The notes under the pieces were generated by a model. The model was not told where the DNA came from. It saw only the letters and a program-made list of their open reading frames with translations, and did not search any database. A stretch of DNA of 64,000 nt from Daphnia pulex. Its lineage: Eukaryota; Arthropoda; Branchiopoda; Diplostraca; Daphniidae. Position 1 is the stretch's first letter; every line of letters begins with the position of its first letter. The position numbers and the translations under genes were made by a program. This document shows positions 58,330 through 64,000 of this stretch, one piece after another. The stretch spans positions 10,159,001 to 10,223,000 of the forward strand of contig NC_060026.1 in NCBI RefSeq assembly GCF_021134715.1, given 5' to 3'.

Positions 58330-58950
58330 CTCGCTTTTATTCTACTTTTTTTTCATAACTGATAAACTATATTTTGTTTAAAGTTGTGGAAGAATCGAGT
58401 CACTGCTGCCAATTTATCATCCATTTGCCGGGAGTTGTTTTTCCAAACATTTGTTTTCTTAACATCAACACGGCAAATCTTTATTCTCCTTGGTTTTTAA
58501 AATATTCAATAACTTGATTCCAATTGTCAAAAGTTGTAGAATATCCAATTCAAGTGAAGTTTGAAGACTGCTTCCATTTTTCTTCTATCTAGCTGGGATT
58601 TGTATTTCTAAATATTTATTTTCCCTCACATCAACACGGTAAATCTTTATTCTTTTCTTTTTTTCTATAATTGATTACCTAGATTGTGTATAAATTGTAG
58701 AAGAATCTGGAGAGTCAATTTCCTTCGAAGTTTGGGGACTGCTTCCAATTTATTTTCCGTTTAGCTGGGATTTGTTTTCCATAGATATGTTTTCTTTTAG
58801 CATCAAAAAGTTTCTTCTTTATTCTCTCCTTTTTTTGTAAAATAAATAACCTAGGTTTTCTTAAAATTTGCAGAAGAATTATGTTCATTTCAACGAAGTG
58901 TGAAGGCTGCTCCCAATTAATCTATTATCTAGCTAGGGTGTGTTCTATCT
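58330..58950. repeat. Tandem repeat, four units of about 168 bp
   Basis: The block CTGCTTCCAATTTATxxTCC recurs at 58403, 58568, 58739 and 58907 (spacings 165, 171, 168). Each is preceded by GTAGAAGAATC...GAAGTTTG and followed by TAGCTGGGATTTGTTTT, CATCAACACGG and CTTTATTCTC. Units differ by about a quarter, so the array is old. The unit length is in the range of satellite monomers. Confidence 0.75.
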
Positions 58951-59052
58951 TTCCTTTAAATTAGAAAGTATTTATCATACATTATGACATTCTTAATTGT
59001 ATGCATATTTAAAAAAATTACTTCTCACGACTTCTCAGAAATCAGAGGGTAG

Positions 59053-59334
59053 GACTACGACCAACTTAAAACACTGAACATTGATTTAACATCTGCTGAC
59101 GTTCCAGCTCTGTTTGCAGCCATAATTTCAGATAAGCTTGAAGCAGCTGATAACCTTGTGGAACATCCCCACTTTCCTCTTAAGGAAGAAGCAAATTTCT
59201 TACAACATGATTGTTTCGTTCTATCGACCGGCACTGACAAGGAACAGGAAATTGATGTAAAGGAGCTGACCGGCGCTGCCTGTGTCTTTCATGGAAAGCA
59301 TGCTGGTGTCCGAAATCACGGTTGGAGTTGCTGA
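59053..59334 (+). pseudogene. Unrecognised coding remnant upstream of the hAT insertion
   Basis: After an acceptor-like GGGTAG the frame runs 93 codons (TLNIDLTSADVPALFAAIIS, NLVEHPHFPLKEEANFLQHD, VHFG-free acidic tail) to TGA. A second open block, 59400-59483, reads RTEITSFAGLRSLRRHNRMA and continues after the inserted element as WICEVFISSQRIMKKYGRFP at 60029-60110. This suggests an older coding region later split by the hAT element. No family is recognised. Confidence 0.4.
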
Positions 59335-59483
59335 AATGTAGCAATGGCTTTGCGAGAAAGCAATAATATTTCGAAGATCTGCTTGACACAATCGACTTTG
59401 GAAAAAATTTTCGTTCAAAGAACAGAGATAACGTCTTTCGCTGGCTTAAGAAGTCTTCGTCGTCATAATCGTATGGCTTGGAT

Positions 59484-60028
59484 CAGTGTTGCCTTGATCG
59501 AAATCAATTTTTGATCGAGATCAAACTCAAACTCAAAAATTGATCTTGCGATCAACTCATTTTACGATGAGTTTGATCGCGATCAAACTCAAAATTTTTG
59601 ATCCAACTCAAACTCAATTTTGCAATCAACATTTCTGACTGCACGCCATCTACTGATAGGAAAAACAATTAAGTGCCAAGAAATTGAAGTCATAGACTAG
59701 TGAAAGTGTCAACTGTCAAGTCATTCGAGTGTCAAACAATCAAGGTTTTTTGACAAGTAATTCAAATTAGTTTCATAAGTTTAGTTATTGTAATCATTAC
59801 ATTATAATTTTCGTAAGTGAAGCAGTCAGACAACTGGACGAGATCTATGTGAGTTTGTTATATTGACCGGTAGATGGCGCAAATTGTGAGAAAAATGATT
59901 TTGAGTTTGATCGCAAAAATTTTAATCCCGATCAAACTCAATTGTTTGAGTTTGATCGCAAGATCAACTCATCGTCTCTTGAGTTAAATCGCGATCAAAA
60001 TAAAAAAATTGATCGAACGGCAAGACTG
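59484..60028. mobile_element. Non-autonomous hAT-type element with 8-bp target duplication
   Basis: The 545-bp element starts CAGTGTTGCC and ends GGCAAGACTG, a 9/10 inverted match. Subterminal arms of over 100 bp built on GATCAAACTCAA / TTGAGTTTGATC continue the inversion. It is flanked on both sides by the identical 8-mer GCTTGGAT (59476-59483 and 60029-60036). CAG termini plus an 8-bp target duplication are the signature of hAT superfamily insertions. It encodes no transposase, so it needs one in trans. Confidence 0.9.
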
Positions 60029-60189
60029 GCTTGGATATGTGAAGTATTCATCAGTAGTCAACGAATCATGAAGAAATATGGACGCTTTCCTAGTAGATAT
60101 ATCTTTTTCAACCTGTACAGAAAATTCGGGTTCTGTCTCGTTACCGCGTTCAAGCCACATGCCTGTATTTTTTTGAGTTTGTGACAACT

Positions 60190-60662
60190 TTTAACTATTG
60201 TGTAACACTTTTGCTTTGTTGTCAAATTTCACGATCCCCTGTTGGTAGGGCGATCTACAAAAAAAATCATAAAATCATTAGTATAAACTAAAAAAAATAA
60301 AAATAAAAAATAAACGTTATTAAAGACTTACTCCCCGGGAAAGTAATCAACCAACTTCTGGCCGCAATCTTCGCAAACCGTTCCTACATCCATTAGTTTG
60401 ACAACAGCGTGGTCATTAACACTCACGGCCCCTCCATCAGCTTTCTCAAAGACGTCTTCACTACTTTCAGATTCCATCATTCGTATAATCTCGAACAATT
60501 GTAATTGTCCTGGCGAAGACTGGGACAATTGTAAATTGTACATATCGATTTACTAATTGATTTGTACTTGTGATTTTGAAAGCAACCAAAGTAAAAAACC
60601 CCACCACCTTACGATCTCTCTGTATCTTGCACCCCACATCATTGAACAGGGTGCAGTCCTCC
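60190..60662. other. Spacer with a small CxxC open frame
   Basis: The minus frame 60328-60543 (71 codons) ends with DVGTVCEDCGQKLVDYFPGE, but has no second Cys pair and no homologue I recognise. It could be the 3' part of a gene or chance. Confidence 0.3.
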
Positions 60663-62110
60663 CTACAGGCGCGTAAAACTGCTGGAAAAACGGGAGCAAA
60701 TTAAATACCCATTTCTACTGCTGTCTCCATCTGGCTGAAGGACGATTCCGAACAGTGATGGATCCGTCGCTACCTCACGATGGTAAAACTTTTTAAAGGT
60801 AGATGCGGAAGCCCAGTGACCCACGAGCAGGACCGTGTCGACTGAGATCCCCGCTGCGACTGCTTTCGAAGCCGCGGCTCCCCGTTTTGAGTAGGCCGAG
60901 AACATATTTATGTCGATGCCTGCCTCTCTTAAGACTCGCTTTATCCAGCCGGGATATTGTAACGCTCTTGACCGGATTGTGGTGACCCACCAAGCTTATG
61001 AACAGATGAACAGCAAGCCTTCGTTATGAGAGCCCCTGAACTACTCTGTTTTTGCTATTTACGCTCGTAAACACGCAATAAGATCCAGCAGGTCGTCATC
61101 CAGTCTTTCCAATGAAAAGTTCTGCAGTGACCCTGATTTCTTGGACCTGAAGGGGTTTGCTGAGGCTGAAGGAGATCCTATTTCCTGTGAATACGACGGA
61201 TTTTAAATTGACTGAAGCCAAGTCCGACGCCCGAAACAGGGTGGCCGGAGCCAAGAGTGTCGCTAATTTTGACGCCAATGCGCATAGTGAGAGGGACGCG
61301 TTTTCTTTGCTTTTGAGGTGTAACAGCACTGTTTCAACATCCCAAATTGAGTCATACTTGGCTGCATGTGATTTTTCATTATAAATTCCTTTCATTAACA
61401 ATAAAATTTTTGAGTGTTTGCCCACTGGGAAGCCTCAAACTTTTTCTAGTATGGAGGACAAGGTGGATCTATTAGCATTTACTGTGCTGTATTATTTCGA
61501 TCTCGATTGTTCCGCCAAAAAGGCCGTTACCATGATTAGATCATTAGACATGGGATCTGAACCCCTTACCATACACCAATCTGACCAATTTCGCCAGGCA
61601 CTATCGTACGCGCTGGCCTGGCCGTATTTGCTTGATTTTCCCCACGAATAGCTCGACCACCACTCCTGAAAAACCTGCTCTCCGTAGCCCACCCTGACAA
61701 CATCCAGGCGACTAACCGGAAGCCGGGGACGCTGCATAATGTGTCCCCCCCCCCCTTGACCAACTTCAGAAGCGCCGGGCGCCGCTGCCCTCAAGACCTG
61801 AGGGGTGTCGCATGCCATGCAAATCAGCGTTGGGAACCACGGCTGAGCCAGCCAAAGTGGTCAGATCAACAAAATTGATGCTTCTTCCCTCCACGCTTTT
61901 GACAGGCAATCCCGAATTACTGCGAAATGTGGAAACGCATACGCTCCTGTCAGCTTCGCCCAATTCAGTGAAAAGGCATCTAACGCCCAGGCTGCGGGTT
62001 CCAAGACACAAATTTCGAAAGTTGTGCGTTCCAGGGATTTGCAAACAGGTCGATCGAGACTTCCCTAACTCCGCGAAGAGCATGAAAAGCCCTCGGTTGC
62101 AGTTATCATC
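60663..62110 (-). mobile_element. DIRS-like element: RNase H end and tyrosine recombinase
   Basis: On the minus strand, 62010-61800 in shifting frames gives an RNase H end block of DIRS type (FSLNWAKLTGAYAFPHFA, PLWLAQPWFPTLICM). It is followed by a recombinase N-terminal domain at 61818-61492 (KSSKYGQASAYDSAWRNWSD), the core at 61425-61096 (SKLATLLAPATLFRASDLAS, with box A Arg), and the C-terminal box at 60990-60663 (YPGWIKRVLREAGIDI; AYSKRGAAASKAVAAGISVD; GHW; FKKFYHRE). The order RNase H then tyrosine recombinase is diagnostic of DIRS/Ngaro/PAT retrotransposons. The HxxR box reads YSKR, so the catalytic His is lost, and frames are broken. Confidence 0.8.
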
Positions 62111-62164
62111 CATAAGAAAGAAGCAAGTATTGTGACTGTTATTGTAAAATCTTATAAACTTTTA

Positions 62165-62660
62165 TTACCTACCAACATGTTTTTCGAAAAATGAATATGA
62201 AACAGTAGGGATGAGAGATGGAAATGAACTATGAGTATCTGATATTTCGTTTGATCGAAACATCCCACCTATTAGAAAGAAATTCAAAATATTAAACTTC
62301 CAATAACGCATACCTTTTTTTGAACTTACCAACACATTTCTCGACATAGACATAAGCTAAATATTCAAGACTTCTTTCAAAAACTTTTTGAACACTAGAC
62401 TGATCATCTAATAGAAATAAATTAATTTACAAAAAGTTAAAAATAGTGATTTATGCTGAAACTAACCAACATGTTTTTCGTAAGATGAATTTGAAGCAAA
62501 ATTTGTGAGAGGTTGAGTATAACCATGAGTATCTGTTATATCATGAGAACTCGACTGATCACCGATTGGAGAGAAATTTGAAATATTAAACATGAAAATT
62601 ATGAACTGGATTTTTTGAACTTACTAACTTGTTCTTCGACAGATGAAATATTTGATAACT
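62165..62660 (-). repeat. Array of four exon-like repeats (two 295-bp units)
   Basis: Minus-strand segments ending in a GT donor-like site recur at 62624, 62467, 62329 and 62173 (spacings 157, 138, 156), i.e. a duplicated pair of units. Translations between putative splice sites share an end pattern: SSYEKHV, VYVEKCV, FFEKHVG, SSVEEQV. They also share ITDTHG / ISDTHS cores. Each candidate exon is about 80-110 nt with introns of about 50-60 nt. One acceptor has CG where AG is expected. This could be part of a gene with duplicated exons or its decayed remains. Confidence 0.45.
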
Positions 62661-62842
62661 GCATCACATTTTCTAATTCAGGAAATAGTGAAGTGTTTAC
62701 CATACTATAACTATAACGATTGTTCAATTTTTTTTAATCAGAGAAGATCTCATCTTGGTACTTTTAGAAACTGCTAATAGTATATTTTTGTCTGTATCTT
62801 TCATCTTTTGCAAAACCTTCTGAACTTCACTGTTTTTTGGTT

Positions 62843-63870
62843 TCAAAATATTAGCCTTGTGTAGCCATCCTTGTGAGCCACAATCAAAATTCTTTTTACA
62901 ATTCCAACTGTGGATTTTTTTTTACCTTTGTTAATAAATTGAATACTGAAATTTTGAAACATATTTATCAACCTGGTAAACTTGGGCAAGAATTTTGTTG
63001 CCTTTTCTTTCTTCTTTGGCTTACGCCGCACTAACACCATTTAACCTGGTTTTAACGGCTTCATGACTTCACGACGCAAACCCGCCAATGCTTTCACTTT
63101 AGACTGTTTTTAAATGATGCGAATGTACACTTCTCTTCTTAAATCATCTACATGACTGCGGCCGATCCATTCGCGAGGAAAAAAAATATTATCTAACGGC
63201 ACCCTTTGTTTGCGGCCGAACACAACTTCAAACGGCATGTTCTCCGCCGTACTCTGCACTGACGTGTTTATGGCAAAGTCTACTTCTTTTTGGTGCGTGT
63301 CCCATTCGTTGTGATCGGTTTTTATACAAGCTGCAATAGCCAATACTAGCGTCCGGTTAACTCGCTCGACCAAACCTGAAATGTGTGGATGCTCACCGGT
63401 GGCAAAAACCGTGTCTGATGTTCCATCCTTTCATTGCGTCAGCTGTAAACTTGGCGGTGAAAGCTGTACCTTCGTCTGAAATGATGCAAGTTTGACAATT
63501 GTGTGTGAACACCACATTATTCGTGAAGAATTCGACCAATTTCTCGGCTGTTGTGTCTGGAACGGCGGCTATCTCTACATACTAAGATAGGGCGTCTATG
63601 GCAACAATGATATCTTGATTCCCTCGTGTCGGTTTTTTAAAGGGGCCAAGATGGTCAACGACGACTGATTCAAAACAACTTGTTGGAGGTGGAATCGGGT
63701 AAATGAATTCAAATGGTTTACCGCTTCGGTGTTAATGTAACTGACAATAAAGGCAAGATAGAACATATTTACGAACATCAACTGATATTCAGGGCAACCT
63801 GTACCACTGCCAGACTCTCTGAAGTTTTTTCCACACACATATGATCTGCTGCTGGGACATCATGACAAAA
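62843..63870 (-). mobile_element. Second Ty3/gypsy element, integrase part, runs off window edge
   Basis: The minus strand carries an integrase core in broken frames: PTRGNQDIIVAIDAL, VEFFTNNVVFTHNCQTCIIS with DEGTAFTAKF, then 63110-63373 with MVERVNRTLVLAIAACIKTD, WDTHQKEVDFAINTSVQSTA and MPFEVVFGRKQ, covering the second Asp and the Glu-containing helix of a retroviral-type integrase. A basic C-terminal block lies at 62843-63040 (VLVRRKPKKKEKATKFLPKF). Stops and frameshifts separate them. The RT region would lie beyond 64000. It differs from the gypsy element at 27.5-30.2 kb. Confidence 0.8.
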
Positions 63871-64000
63871 ATAAAGAACAGTATTACGTAAGGTGTTAAG
63901 GATAAAAATAAATATAAATTAAAATCAACGGGGTATGCAATTGCACTCGTTTCTCATTCTTCTACCTATCCAGAACTCAATTCATATTCAAAAGGAGATA

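Noticed and set aside
1..64000. CRISPR array, rRNA genes, bacterial operons
   Set aside because: No regularly spaced short repeats with unique spacers, no rRNA-like sequence, and all real genes are intron-split eukaryotic genes.

Overview
The window looks like nuclear DNA of an arthropod, most likely a branchiopod crustacean such as Daphnia. This is inferred from several signs: many introns of only about 55-75 bp, AT-rich spacers, TATA plus TCAGT-type initiators, small secreted cuticle-like proteins, and a mixture of decayed Ty3/gypsy, copia, DIRS-like, LINE, hAT, pogo-like and P-like elements. No species is proven.

Left part, about 1-23.8 kb, holds the real genes. They are: a 5'-truncated deoxyribose-phosphate aldolase gene (+); two small secreted-protein paralogues (-) sharing a three-exon structure that opens with an 18-nt coding exon; CHAF1B, the p60 subunit of chromatin assembly factor 1 (+); a secreted, heavily N-glycosylated protein with a long YGMAPAAPAPA-type tail (+); three tandem SLC22-type MFS transporters (-); and a phytanoyl-CoA dioxygenase-family enzyme (-). 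About 4.3 kb holding the 3' end of the YGMAP gene plus transporter A was duplicated next to itself. This gave an orphan gene tail at 14.6 kb and transporter B. Transporter A now carries a 5-bp tandem duplication that breaks its reading frame, while B and the more diverged C stay fully open over 12 coding exons each.

Right part, about 23.8-64 kb, is accessory and repeat-rich. It holds a pogo-like transposase fragment beside an 18-bp perfect inverted repeat, a decayed Ty3/gypsy element (-), a P-element-like transposase relic (+), a pseudogenised Lys/Pro/Ala-rich coiled-coil gene (-), a LINE RT fragment, a zinc-finger repeat relic, a foldback element of about 1.45 kb with roughly 420-bp arms, an hnRNP Q/R-like RRM relic, a copia element with a probable 3' LTR, a relic of a PIN-like domain protein, a gypsy-type LTR fused to a gag-protease fragment, a 168-bp tandem repeat, a 545-bp non-autonomous hAT element with a perfect 8-bp target duplication, a DIRS-like RNase H/tyrosine recombinase fragment, an array of four exon-like repeats, and a second gypsy integrase reaching the window edge.

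The genes do not form a pathway. The main story is local gene duplication (secreted-protein pair, SLC22 triplet) on the left and layered transposon decay on the right. All exon boundaries were derived by hand from GT-AG (two GC-AG) sites, reading-frame continuity and comparison between paralogues.
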